From positions 1 through 64,000 of the forward strand of contig CAJYXO010000122.1 in NCBI GenBank assembly GCA_913778765.1: 64,000 nt of DNA, read 5' to 3'. The notes beneath the pieces are model-generated. The model made no database searches. It was not told where the DNA came from and worked only from the letters and a program-made list of their open reading frames with translations. Source of the DNA: an uncultured Massilia sp. (GTDB taxonomy: Bacteria > Pseudomonadota > Gammaproteobacteria > Burkholderiales > Burkholderiaceae_D). This document shows, one piece after another, positions 43,993-52,659 of the stretch. The translations under genes and the position numbers were made by a program. Every line of letters starts with the position of its first letter. The stretch's first letter is position 1.

Positions 43993-45552
43993 ATGCACCA
44001 TCCCATGCGAGACACCTTGACCTTGCCGACTACCCGCAATGCCACCGCCTGGCGCTTTCCACTGGCCCTGCTGGCCGTCCTGCTGGCGCTGCTGGCCCTG
44101 AGCCGGCCTTACTTTGGCGGCGACGTGGTCGAATATGCGCTCGAGACGGTGGCCTTTGCCGACCACGGCAGCGCCGACATCCGCCTGGACGACATCGCCC
44201 GCGGCCACCGCCTGGCGCCGCAGATCTCCGGCACCTTCCAGCTGCTCGAGGACGACATGCGCGCGGGCAAGCAGGATGTGTACGCGGCCTTCGTGCGCGG
44301 ACGCGGCGGCGACGTCTATTCGGTGCATTTCCCCGGCTACCCGGCGCTGGCGGCCTTGCCGTTCAAGGTGCTCGAAAAGCTCGGGGCCCCACCCTTCAAG
44401 GCCTTCCAGGTGGTGAACTACGCGGCCGTGTTCGTGCTGGGCCTGGCGCTGCTGCGGTTCTTCGGCAGCGCCAGGCGCGCCGCCTTCGGCCTGCTGCTGT
44501 TCCTGCTGTGCGGCGGCGCGCTGTACCTGAACTGGACCAGCCCGGAATGCGTCACCGGTGCCTGCCTGCTGGCCGGCCTGCTGTTCTACCTGAGCGGCGC
44601 GCCGCTCGCGGGCGGCCTGCTGGCCGGCCTGGCCGCGCAGCAGAACCCGACCATCGTGTTCTTCTTCGTCTTCGCGCCGCTGCTCAAGCTCCATCTGGAA
44701 TGGCGCGCCGGCGCCGGCCTGGCGGCCAACCTGCGGACCCAGCTGACCCGCGCCAACCTGGGCGGACTGGCGCTGGGCGCGCTGGTGTTCGCGCTGCCGC
44801 CGCTGTTCAACCTCTACCAGTTCGGGGTCCCGAACATCATCGCCAAGAAATTTTCCAATGCGGGGCTGATCAGCGGCACCCGCCTGGTGTCCTTCTTTTT
44901 CGACCTCAACCAGGGCATGATCCTGATCCTGCCCGGCGTACTGGGCGCGCTCGCGCTGTGGCGTGGCGCCGCGCAGACCGCGCCGCGGCGCGCGCCCGGC
45001 CTGTTCGCCCTCTGCCTGCTGTTCGTGCTGGCCATGATCGTGCCGGCGCTGGCGGTCTACAACTGGAACTCCGGCGCCCAGGGCGTGATGCGCTACGGCT
45101 TCTGGGCCGCGATGCCCCTGCTGCTGGTGCTGCTGTGGCGTTTGCGCGGGGCCGTGCGCTGGCCTGCCGCCCTGGTCGCCGGCCTGGCCCTGGTCCAGGT
45201 CCTCGCCACCGCGCATGCGTTCAGCTATCCGTATGTCAAGTTCTCGCCGCTGGCCCGGCTCGCGCTGACCCATGCCAACCGCTGGTACCACCCGGAGCCG
45301 GAGATTTTCGCCGAGCGCATGGCGAATAACGACGACTACATCTGGCCCGACAAGGTCTATGTGTCGGAAAAATGGCATAAAGCCCTGGTCAATCCGGCCG
45401 GCGGGCATGTCGACGAACTGCTGTGCGGCGCCGGCCGCCGCCTGGCCCCCGGCACCCGCCTGGTCCCGAGCTCGCAAGGCTGGTACTACATCGACGGCGC
45501 GATCGATTGCCGTCCCGGCGCCGCGCCGCGCGGCGCCGGCAGTGGCGGATGA
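43993..45552 (+). CDS. Polytopic membrane protein, GT-C-like
   Basis: A 519-residue protein with about ten hydrophobic helices. There is an early extracytoplasmic loop (about residues 40-110) containing GGDVYSVHFPGYPALAALPF, and a soluble C-terminal part (about 420-519). The plan and the acidic residues in the first loop (YFGGDVVEYALE) suit a GT-C glycosyltransferase that uses polyprenyl-phosphate sugars at the periplasmic face. I do not recognise a named family. It lies between the HAD-UbiA fusion and a polyprenyl-phosphate-type GT2, and its stop overlaps the latter by ATGA, which supports a shared lipid-linked sugar pathway. Confidence 0.72.
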   Translation: MHHPMRDTLTLPTTRNATAWRFPLALLAVLLALLALSRPYFGGDVVEYALETVAFADHGSADIRLDDIARGHRLAPQISGTFQLLEDDMRAGKQDVYAAFVRGRGGDVYSVHFPGYPALAALPFKVLEKLGAPPFKAFQVVNYAAVFVLGLALLRFFGSARRAAFGLLLFLLCGGALYLNWTSPECVTGACLLAGLLFYLSGAPLAGGLLAGLAAQQNPTIVFFFVFAPLLKLHLEWRAGAGLAANLRTQLTRANLGGLALGALVFALPPLFNLYQFGVPNIIAKKFSNAGLISGTRLVSFFFDLNQGMILILPGVLGALALWRGAAQTAPRRAPGLFALCLLFVLAMIVPALAVYNWNSGAQGVMRYGFWAAMPLLLVLLWRLRGAVRWPAALVAGLALVQVLATAHAFSYPYVKFSPLARLALTHANRWYHPEPEIFAERMANNDDYIWPDKVYVSEKWHKALVNPAGGHVDELLCGAGRRLAPGTRLVPSSQGWYYIDGAIDCRPGAAPRGAGSGG

Positions 45553-46601
45553 CGGGCACTTGGGTTACCATTTATGATTGCAAATTATCAACCTTGATTC
45601 CCTTGACGAACACTCCATCCATTTCCAGCGCGGGGACCGTCGCCGTCGTCATTCCCAGTTACAAGGTGACGCGCCACATCCTCGGCGTCATCGCCGGCAT
45701 CGGTCCGGAGGTGGCCCGCATCTACGTCGTGGACGACAAATGTCCTGACGGCTCGGGCGCGTTCGTGCGCGAGAACTGCCGCGATCCGCGCGTGGTCGTC
45801 ATCGAGCATGCCCAGAACCAGGGCGTGGGCGGGGCCGTCATGACCGGCTACCTGGCCGCCATCGAGGACGGCGCCGCCGTCATCGTCAAGGTCGACGGCG
45901 ACGGCCAGATGGACGCCAGCCTGATCCCGTTGTTCATCGCGCCGATCCTGGCCGGCGAGGCCGACTACACCAAGGGCAACCGCTTCTTCAACCTGGAACG
46001 GATCGGCTCGATGCCGCCGATGCGCCTGTTCGGCAACGCGATGCTGTCCTTCCTCACCAAGCTGTCGTCCGGCTACTGGGACCTGTTCGATCCGACCAAC
46101 GGCTACACCGCGATCCACGCCGATGCTGCCCGGTTTTTGCCGATTGGCAAAATCAGCCGCCGATATTTCTTCGAGACCGACATGCTGTTCCGCCTGAACA
46201 CCCTGGGCGCGGTGGTGGTGGACGTGCCGATGGACGCCGTGTATGCCGATGAAGTCAGCAACCTGAAGATCTCGCGCATCGTCACGGAATTCGCGGCCAA
46301 GCACGTGCGCAATTTCTTCAAGCGCCTGTTCTACAACTACTACCTGCGCAACATGTCGCTCGCCTCGATCGAGCTTCCGCTGGGCGTCCTGTTGCTGCTG
46401 TTCGGTTCGGTCTTCGGCATCGCCCACTGGATCGAAGCCAGCCGCGAGGGCCTGGCCACGCCGGCCGGCACCGTGATGGTGGCCGCCCTGCCGGTGATCA
46501 TGGGCGTGCAGCTGATCCTGGCCTTCCTTGCCTACGACATCGCCTCGGTGCCGCGCCGTCCGCTGCACAAGAAGATCCTGTTCCGCAAACCGCATGCGTA
46601 A
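45549..46601 (+). CDS. GT2 of the polyprenyl-phosphate sugar synthase type
   Basis: A 350-residue GT-A enzyme with two C-terminal membrane helices (about residues 275-345). Seen: VAVVIPSYKVTRHILGVI, VVDDKCPDGSGAFV, the metal motif VKVDGDGQMD, and YTKGNRFFNLERIGSMP. This is close to dolichol/polyprenol-phosphate mannose- or glucose-synthase-like proteins and to GtrB-like bactoprenol glucosyltransferases. It probably charges a polyprenyl phosphate with a sugar for the GT-C proteins. The ATG at 45549 overlaps the previous stop; the longer in-frame extension to 45423 is an overlap shadow. It is followed by a GtrA flippase, the usual partner. Confidence 0.88.
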   Translation: MTGTWVTIYDCKLSTLIPLTNTPSISSAGTVAVVIPSYKVTRHILGVIAGIGPEVARIYVVDDKCPDGSGAFVRENCRDPRVVVIEHAQNQGVGGAVMTGYLAAIEDGAAVIVKVDGDGQMDASLIPLFIAPILAGEADYTKGNRFFNLERIGSMPPMRLFGNAMLSFLTKLSSGYWDLFDPTNGYTAIHADAARFLPIGKISRRYFFETDMLFRLNTLGAVVVDVPMDAVYADEVSNLKISRIVTEFAAKHVRNFFKRLFYNYYLRNMSLASIELPLGVLLLLFGSVFGIAHWIEASREGLATPAGTVMVAALPVIMGVQLILAFLAYDIASVPRRPLHKKILFRKPHA

Positions 46602-46983
46602 GCTCATGAACCATTCGCGCCAGTTCGGCACCTTCATCGCCGGCGGCCTGCTGTGCGCGCTCGTCGACATCGGCGTGATGCAGATCCTGCTGCACAGCGG
46701 CGCGCACTTCACCGCCGCCACCACCGCCGGCTTCGTGGCCGGCCTGCTGGTCAACTATGCCTTCCACAGCCGCGTGACCTTCGAAGCGGGCGCCAGCGCG
46801 TCCAGCTTCGCGCGCTACCTGTGCGTGGTCGGCCTGAACTACCTGCTGACCATGGGCTGCGTGGCGCTGGCGGTGGCGCTCGCGGGGCAGCCGCTGCTGG
46901 GCAAGATCCTGTCCCTGCCGCTGGTGTCGGTCAACGGTTATTTGTTGAGCAAATTCTGGATCTTCAGGAAGAACGCCCCATGA
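46594..46983 (+). CDS. GtrA-family membrane protein
   Basis: A 129-residue protein with four membrane helices and the GtrA signature (FGTFIAGGLLCALVDIGVMQ, then GFVAGLLVNYAFHSRVTFE and the end NGYLLSKFWIFRKNAP). GtrA proteins are thought to flip polyprenyl-phosphate sugars to the periplasm, pairing with the GtrB-like enzyme just upstream. It overlaps both neighbours (8 and 4 bases). An ATG at 46606 is an alternative start. Confidence 0.9.
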   Translation: MRKLMNHSRQFGTFIAGGLLCALVDIGVMQILLHSGAHFTAATTAGFVAGLLVNYAFHSRVTFEAGASASSFARYLCVVGLNYLLTMGCVALAVALAGQPLLGKILSLPLVSVNGYLLSKFWIFRKNAP

Positions 46984-47846
46984 ACAAGCCCGAACTCGTT
47001 TTCGCCCCTGTCCGCACCGACGCCGCCGCGCTGGCCCTGTACGGCGCGCTGTTCAAGGCCTGCTTCCCGATGACGGACAAGTTCACGCCGCGCTACCTCG
47101 AGTGGCTGTACGTCGACAATCCGGACGGCAAGGCGGTCGGCTACGATGCCTGGGACGGCGAGCGCCTGGCCGCCCATTACGTGTGCATTCCGGCGCGCGC
47201 CTGGGTCGAGGGCCGCGACGTGCCGGTGCTGCTGTCGCTGAACACCGCGACCCACCCGGACTACCAGGGCAAGGGCCTGTTCACGAAGCTCGCCAGCATG
47301 ACCTTCGAGGCCGGCGCCAGCCAGGGCTTCGACGGCGTCTACGGCGTGGCGAACGCCAACAGCACCCCCGGCTTCGTGCGCAAGCTGGGCTTCCAGCTGG
47401 TGCGCCCGCTGGAGGCGCGCATCGGCGTGGGCGGGCTGCGGCATGGCCGCAAGGCGCCCGCCGCCGGGCTGTCGTTCGAACGCAGCTGGAGCGCCGCCGC
47501 CCTGCAGTGGCGCTGCGCCAATCCGCACAACCCGGTGTTCATGCGGCCCGGCGCCGGCAAACTGCGCTTCCACGCGGCGGCCAGCGGCAACAAGCTGCCG
47601 GCCTATGCCGAGCTGGACGCCGCGGATGCCGTCTTGCCGGCGCGTCCCGGACCGCTGCTGTCGCCGCTGCGCCTGTTCATCGGCCTGGCGCCGGATGCGT
47701 CCAGCAATTACTGGAACTACGCCAGCATCCCGATGTCGCTGCGCCCGTCGCCGCTGAACCTGATCTATCGCTCGTTCGTGCCGCGCGTGGCCGCGCTGGA
47801 CCCGTCGCGGATCGCGTTTTCCTTCCTCGACTTCGACGCCTACTGA
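46980..47846 (+). CDS. GNAT-family acyltransferase
   Basis: A 288-residue cytoplasmic protein. The N-terminal half has the GNAT acetyl-CoA loop as LNTATHPDYQGKGLFTKLAS (about residues 79-98), preceded by CIPARAWVEGRDVPVL and followed by GVANANSTPGFVRKLGFQLV. The C-terminal half (about 160-288) is not a recognised domain. Similar proteins in polysaccharide clusters N-acylate amino sugars. The PIG-L deacetylase starts directly after its stop, so acyl-group editing of one sugar is a reasonable guess. It overlaps the gtrA-like gene by ATGA. Confidence 0.82.
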   Translation: MNKPELVFAPVRTDAAALALYGALFKACFPMTDKFTPRYLEWLYVDNPDGKAVGYDAWDGERLAAHYVCIPARAWVEGRDVPVLLSLNTATHPDYQGKGLFTKLASMTFEAGASQGFDGVYGVANANSTPGFVRKLGFQLVRPLEARIGVGGLRHGRKAPAAGLSFERSWSAAALQWRCANPHNPVFMRPGAGKLRFHAAASGNKLPAYAELDAADAVLPARPGPLLSPLRLFIGLAPDASSNYWNYASIPMSLRPSPLNLIYRSFVPRVAALDPSRIAFSFLDFDAY

Positions 47847-48632
47847 ATGTCCGACGCGATGTCCGCCGACCGCCCCGCCGCCCTTTTCCTGTTCGCCCAC
47901 CAGGACGACGAATTCGGGGTTTTCCAGCGTATCGCCGACTGCCGCGCGCAGGGGCTGCGGGTGGCCTGCGCCTACTTGACGGACGGCGCCACGCCGGGCG
48001 CGACGGCCGCCCGGCGCAACCAGGAGTCGCTGGCGGTGCTGGCCCGCTTCGGCGTCGCGGCCGACGCGGTGTACTTCGCGGGCCAGCAGCTCGGCATCGG
48101 CGATGGACGGCTGCCGCAGCACCTGCGGCAGGCCGCGGACTGGCTGGACGGCTGGCTGGACGGCTTCGGGCAGATCGATTCGCTGCACGTCACCGCCTGG
48201 GAGGGCGGCCACCACGACCACGACGCCCTGCACGCGCTGGCGGTGACGATCGCGGCGCGGCGCGGCCTGCTGGAACGCACCTGGCAGTATTCGCTGTACC
48301 AGGCCGCCGGCCTGCCCGGTCCGCTGTTTCGCGTGATGACGCCGCTGCCGCAGAATGGCCCGGTGCGCGAGCGCGCCATTCCGTGGCGCGCTCGCCTGGC
48401 CTATCTGCGTCATTGCCTGTCCTATCCGTCGCAACGCGGCACCTGGATCGGCCTGTTCCCCTTCGTGCTGCTGCACTACCTGACGCGCGGCGCCCAGTTG
48501 CTGCAGCCGGTCGATCCGGCCCGGCTGAACCAGCGCCCGCATCCGGGCGCTCTCTATTATGAAAAGCGGCGCTTCTTCAGCTGGGACCGGATGGCCCGGG
48601 CACTCGAAGACTGGCGTATTACCCGTTCCTGA
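47847..48632 (+). CDS. PIG-L family deacetylase
   Basis: A 261-residue zinc-dependent N-deacetylase of the LmbE/PIG-L family. The metal motif appears as FLFAHQDDEFG (Gln replaces the usual Pro of AHPDDE) near residue 12. The third zinc ligand motif is EGGHHDHDALH near 118. Such enzymes remove an acetyl group from N-acetylglucosamine-type sugars. The C-terminal third is unusually long and basic, ending KRRFFSWDRMARALEDWR. It abuts the GNAT gene without a gap. Confidence 0.88.
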   Translation: MSDAMSADRPAALFLFAHQDDEFGVFQRIADCRAQGLRVACAYLTDGATPGATAARRNQESLAVLARFGVAADAVYFAGQQLGIGDGRLPQHLRQAADWLDGWLDGFGQIDSLHVTAWEGGHHDHDALHALAVTIAARRGLLERTWQYSLYQAAGLPGPLFRVMTPLPQNGPVRERAIPWRARLAYLRHCLSYPSQRGTWIGLFPFVLLHYLTRGAQLLQPVDPARLNQRPHPGALYYEKRRFFSWDRMARALEDWRITRS

Positions 48633-48642
48633 GGACCATAGA

Positions 48643-50724
48643 ATGAAACGAGAAGAAATCGGCGCGATGACGCCGCATGGCCTGCGCCGGCACCTGTTCC
48701 CCCTGGCTTCGTTCGCGGTGCTTGCCGCCATCTTCGCCTGGCTAGTGATGCGCAGCTACGGCATCAACCCGACCGTGTTTGCCGATGAGTGGTACTACAG
48801 CAAGATGGCGCGCCTGCAGCCGCTGTCCGAGGCCATCGTGCCTTCCTATCTCTACCTGTGGCTGTTCGGCGCCGCGAATGCCTGCGGCGACGGTTTCCTC
48901 GAGTGCGCCCGCGGCGCGAACACCCTGCTGTTCGTGGCCGGCGCGCCCTTCCTGTACCTGACCGCGCGCAGCGTCACCGGACGCGCCACCGCCGCCGCCA
49001 TCGCGCTGATGGCGACGCTGGCGCCGCTGAACCTGTACACCGCCTACTTCATGCCGGAATCCGTGTATTACCTCGGCTTCTGCATCCTGAGCTGGGTCGC
49101 GCTGACGCGCCGCCACTGGCACTGGGCATTGCATGCGCTGGCCTGCGGCGTCCTGCTCGGCCTGATGAGCCTGTTGAAGGTCCACGGCGTGTTCCTGTTG
49201 CCGTCGCTGCTGCTGTTCCTGGCCTATTCGCGCTGGCTAGCCGGCCCCGGCTGGATCGGCAGCGCCCTGCTGTCGATGGCGATCGGCGGCGCCAGCCTGT
49301 TCGCGGTCAAGTTCGGCCTCGGCTACCTGCTGGCCGGTGAGGCCGGGCTCAGCCTGTTCGGCCCGTTCTATGGCGGCGGCGCGAATGCCGCCAGCGCCGG
49401 CGACAAGCTGCGCCTGCTGAAGCCGGCCTTCGTCATCGCCCGCGCCCACCTGATGCTGCTGGCGCTCGCCTTCGGGGTGCCGATGGCGCTGCTGCTCCAG
49501 GGCCTGCTGCGTCCCGCCAGACGGGCCGATGCCGGGCAGGCCGACCTGGTCGGCATCTACACGCTGCTGATGCTCGGCGCGGCCGCCGGCATGACCATCC
49601 TCTACACCGCCACCCTGGCCTACCCCGGCACCTACGAGGGGCTGCGCATGCACGTCCGCTACTACAGCTTCGTGTTCCCGCTGCTGTGGGTGGTGGCCGC
49701 GGCCGCGGTCGAAGGTCGCGGCCAGGCATCGCGGGGCCTGCGCTGGACCATCGCACTGCTCCTGAGCGCCGTGCTGGCGATCGCCGTCGTCAAGCTGCCG
49801 ACCTACGCCGTCCTGCCGGTCGACAGCCCGGAAGCCTTCGCCCTGCGCTTCGAACTGCACTGGAACTATGTCATCCTGGCCTTGCAGATCGGCGCCCTGC
49901 TGCTGTGGGCTGCCGGCCGCGCGTCGGCGCAGCGCCTGTTCCTGTTCGTCGTCACGCCGCTGTTCATTATCAGCGGCATCCAGGCGACCAATATCCAGTT
50001 GCATCTCCTGGCGCCGGACCAGGCGGCCGACATGGCCGGCAAGGCGGCGCACCGCCTGGTGCCGCCGGCGGAGCGCGGCAAGATCACGGTGGCGGGCACG
50101 GATATCGGCCAGGTCATGCGCGCCCAGTTCCACATCGACGACAAGGATTCGGCGATGCTGATGCTCCCGCAGGATGCGCCGATCGAGCCTTACCAAATTC
50201 CCGTGCGCAACAAATGGCTGCTGGTATTCGGCAAGCATGCGCTGCCGCAGGGCCTGACGCCGGTCGCATCGAACGAGCACTACGCCCTGGTGCACCTGGA
50301 CGCCGAGCGCCGCATTCTCGGCAGCGCGCGCCTGAACGAGGAATTCGGCCCGGCCGGCCTGCTGGCCGGCGGCGAGGGCCTGTCCCATATCGAAGGCTTC
50401 GGGCGCTGGTCGGACGCCAAGCAGGTCGTCCTGCATTTCAACGCCCCGCTGCCGAAACATGCCTTCATCGTGTTCAAGGCCTGGTCCTACGGCGACAACA
50501 GCGAGCTGCCGTTCACGCTGCGGGTCGGCGACAGCAGCGCCCAGTTCCGCATCAGCGGGGCGCCGCAAGAGGTCGGCCTGCGCCTGGAAACCGACGGCCA
50601 GCAGCGCAGCCTGGTGATCGAGGTGCCGCACCCGACCTCGCCGGCGGAAAACGGCGACCCGCGCGACACCCGCAAACTGGGCATTGCACTGGCGGAAATC
50701 GAGATCTCGACGCCCGTGAATTGA
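48643..50724 (+). CDS. Large membrane glycosyltransferase-like protein (GT39-like)
   Basis: A 693-residue protein. About eleven helices span residues 20-450; the first extracytoplasmic loop holds FADEWYYSKMARLQPLSEAI, with acidic residues placed as in GT39/GT-C enzymes. A soluble periplasmic C-terminal domain covers about 560-690 (GLSHIEGFGRWSDAKQVVLH, then HAFIVFKAWSYGDNSELPFT). A similar beta-sandwich ends some phosphoglycerol-transferase-like and membrane glycosyltransferase proteins (DUF7024-like, from memory). ATG 48643 is chosen for GAGG nine bases upstream. It is the last gene of the + strand polysaccharide cluster. The substrate is unknown. Confidence 0.78.
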   Translation: MKREEIGAMTPHGLRRHLFPLASFAVLAAIFAWLVMRSYGINPTVFADEWYYSKMARLQPLSEAIVPSYLYLWLFGAANACGDGFLECARGANTLLFVAGAPFLYLTARSVTGRATAAAIALMATLAPLNLYTAYFMPESVYYLGFCILSWVALTRRHWHWALHALACGVLLGLMSLLKVHGVFLLPSLLLFLAYSRWLAGPGWIGSALLSMAIGGASLFAVKFGLGYLLAGEAGLSLFGPFYGGGANAASAGDKLRLLKPAFVIARAHLMLLALAFGVPMALLLQGLLRPARRADAGQADLVGIYTLLMLGAAAGMTILYTATLAYPGTYEGLRMHVRYYSFVFPLLWVVAAAAVEGRGQASRGLRWTIALLLSAVLAIAVVKLPTYAVLPVDSPEAFALRFELHWNYVILALQIGALLLWAAGRASAQRLFLFVVTPLFIISGIQATNIQLHLLAPDQAADMAGKAAHRLVPPAERGKITVAGTDIGQVMRAQFHIDDKDSAMLMLPQDAPIEPYQIPVRNKWLLVFGKHALPQGLTPVASNEHYALVHLDAERRILGSARLNEEFGPAGLLAGGEGLSHIEGFGRWSDAKQVVLHFNAPLPKHAFIVFKAWSYGDNSELPFTLRVGDSSAQFRISGAPQEVGLRLETDGQQRSLVIEVPHPTSPAENGDPRDTRKLGIALAEIEISTPVN

Positions 50725-50807
50725 AACGCCTCCGTGCGTCCGCTAACAGTGGCCGCACGCCTCTCGCCATAAAATAATCCCCGACATGTCGATGGAGAGA
50801 GTCTGCA

Positions 50808-52505
50808 ATGGCAACCGGGAGCAGCAAGGAAGAAGGGCTGGCGACGCCGCTCGACGAAGAGTCCGGCCAGGGCAAGAGCGCCGGCGTGCCGGCTTCCGGT
50901 CAGGTCGAGGGCAATGCCGAGACCCCGATGGGCGGGCCGGGCATCAAGCACTGGCAGACCAGCTTCATCACCGAGGACGGCCTGCAGGACCGCGGCAACA
51001 TCTTCTTTGCCGCCGTCGAAATGACGCGCATGCCGATGATCGTCACCGACCCGCGCCAGCCCGACAACCCGATCGTGTTTGCCAACGGCGCCTTCTTCGA
51101 CCTCACCGGCTATACCAACGAGGAAACCGTGGGCCGCAACTGCCGTTTCCTGCAGGGGCCGCAAACCGACCGCCGTACGGTGGACGAGGTGCGCAATGCG
51201 ATCAGGGAGGAACGCGCGGTCGCGGTCGACATCCTGAACTACAAGAAGGACGGCAAGCCGTTCTGGAACGCCTTGTTCCTGGGCCCCATCTTCGACCAGG
51301 ACGGCAAACTGCTGTACTTCTTCGCCTCGCAGATGGACATCACCGAGCGCCGCACCAATCAGGACGCCTACCTGCAGGCGCAGAAGATGGAGGCGATCGG
51401 CCAGCTGACGGCCGGCATGGCGCATGACTTCAACAACCTGCTGCAGGTCATCAACGGTAACCTGGAGGTCGCCGTGCTCAGCCTGGACCGGCCGGACCTC
51501 GCGCGCCAGCAGCTCGAACGCGCCCAGCGCGCCGCCCTGCGCGCCGGCAAGCTCACCCAGCAATTGCTGACCTTCGCCCGCAAGCAGCGCCTCGAACCGA
51601 AGACCGTCAACATCAACAACCTGGTGTTCGATTTTTCGGAGATGCTGGCGCGGACCCTGGGCGGCAAGGTCGAGCTGCGCCTCGACCTGAAGCCCGGCCT
51701 GCCGGTTTGCACGCTGGACCCGACCCAGCTCGAGATGGCCCTGCTGAATGTGCTGATCAATGCGCGCGACGCCATGACGGACGGCGGCGAAGTCACCGTC
51801 GCCACTTCGATCGTGCGCGGCGAGGAACGCTTGAAGCGGCACGGCCTGGCGCCCGGGACTTACGTGTCGCTGTGCGTGATCGACCATGGCCAGGGCATGT
51901 CCGCCGAAGTGCTGCGCCGCGCGACCGAACCCTTCTTCACCACCAAGGGCCCCGGCACCGGGCTCGGACTGGCGATGGTGCACGGCTTCGTGCAGCAGTC
52001 GCAGGGCCGCCTGGAGCTCGAAAGCAAGCCTGGCGAGGGCACCAAGGTCACGATGCTGTTCCCGATCGCCGACAACGCCCCGGGCCACGGCGACGCACCG
52101 GCAGCCGATGCGGCGCCGGCCGCCGCGCCGGCGAACGAAAGCAAGCCGCGCGTACTGGTGGTCGAGGACAACGACGACGTGCGCGAACTGGCCGAACAGG
52201 TGCTGGAGATGGAAGGCTATGCGGTGCAGGCGGCAGCCAGCGGCGAGCAGGCCATCGATCTGCTGCGCGAGGGCGCCGGCGCCGACCTGCTGTTCACCGA
52301 CGTGATCATGCCGGGCGGGATGACGGGCCTGGAGCTGGCGGAACAAGTGCGCGCATTGCGGCCAGGCCTGCCGGTGCTGGTCACCACCGGCTACATGGAC
52401 GAACTGCCGCAGGGCGGCCGCAGCGGCGGGCTGAGCGTGCTGGCGAAGCCCTACCGGCAGGAGGAGTTGCTGGCAAGGGTGAAGAAGGCGCTGGAGAAGA
52501 AATAG
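50808..52505 (+). CDS. LOV-domain hybrid sensor histidine kinase
   Basis: A 565-residue cytoplasmic blue-light sensor kinase. The LOV domain spans about residues 65-185, with the photoactive C112 in GRNCRFLQGPQTD. Then comes a HisKA dimer domain with H206 in GMAHDFNNLLQVI and a HATPase (LLNVLINARDAM, GTGLGLAMVHGFV). After an Ala/Pro linker comes a receiver domain with acceptor D498 (LLFTDVIMPGG) and switch lysine in LAKPYRQEELL. There are no membrane helices. GGAGAGAG precedes the ATG, and TAAAAT at 50770-50775 may be a -10. LOV chemistry (flavin-cysteinyl adduct) is established for this motif; the output pathway is unknown. Confidence 0.93.
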   Translation: MATGSSKEEGLATPLDEESGQGKSAGVPASGQVEGNAETPMGGPGIKHWQTSFITEDGLQDRGNIFFAAVEMTRMPMIVTDPRQPDNPIVFANGAFFDLTGYTNEETVGRNCRFLQGPQTDRRTVDEVRNAIREERAVAVDILNYKKDGKPFWNALFLGPIFDQDGKLLYFFASQMDITERRTNQDAYLQAQKMEAIGQLTAGMAHDFNNLLQVINGNLEVAVLSLDRPDLARQQLERAQRAALRAGKLTQQLLTFARKQRLEPKTVNINNLVFDFSEMLARTLGGKVELRLDLKPGLPVCTLDPTQLEMALLNVLINARDAMTDGGEVTVATSIVRGEERLKRHGLAPGTYVSLCVIDHGQGMSAEVLRRATEPFFTTKGPGTGLGLAMVHGFVQQSQGRLELESKPGEGTKVTMLFPIADNAPGHGDAPAADAAPAAAPANESKPRVLVVEDNDDVRELAEQVLEMEGYAVQAAASGEQAIDLLREGAGADLLFTDVIMPGGMTGLELAEQVRALRPGLPVLVTTGYMDELPQGGRSGGLSVLAKPYRQEELLARVKKALEKK

Positions 52506-52528
52506 AAGCGTCGTGTCCGCGCTCTTAC

Positions 52529-52616
52529 CGTCGCCCCCGCGCAGGCGGGGGCCCAAGTTCTGCGTGAGCTAACGAAACGCCGACCAACTTGGGTCCCCGC
52601 CTGCGCGGGGACGACG
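52529..52616. repeat. BIME-like inverted repeat pair
   Basis: Two 31-base arms (52529-52559 and 52586-52616) are inverted copies with 29 of 31 positions complementary. Each arm contains its own small hairpin (CCCCGC-GCAG-GCGGGG). This is the layout of a bacterial interspersed mosaic element made of two REP units. It lies between the convergent kinase and helicase genes and could also act as a terminator. Confidence 0.8.
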
Positions 52617-52659
52617 TTGACAAGCAGCGGGCTCTCGTTACCGACCCGCTCGTCAATGC

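Noticed and set aside
38439-44045. A very long open frame on the minus strand (1868 codons)
   Set aside because: It is the complement of the triple glycosyltransferase, HAD-UbiA and neighbours. Its composition (Gln, Arg, His, Ala, Gly-rich) is that of an antisense shadow in GC-rich DNA, with no domain text.
45423-45548. An N-terminal extension of the polyprenyl-phosphate GT2
   Set aside because: This Arg/Pro-rich stretch is a frame-shifted reading of the upstream GT-C-like gene; the ATG at 45549 overlaps its stop in the same style as neighbouring genes.
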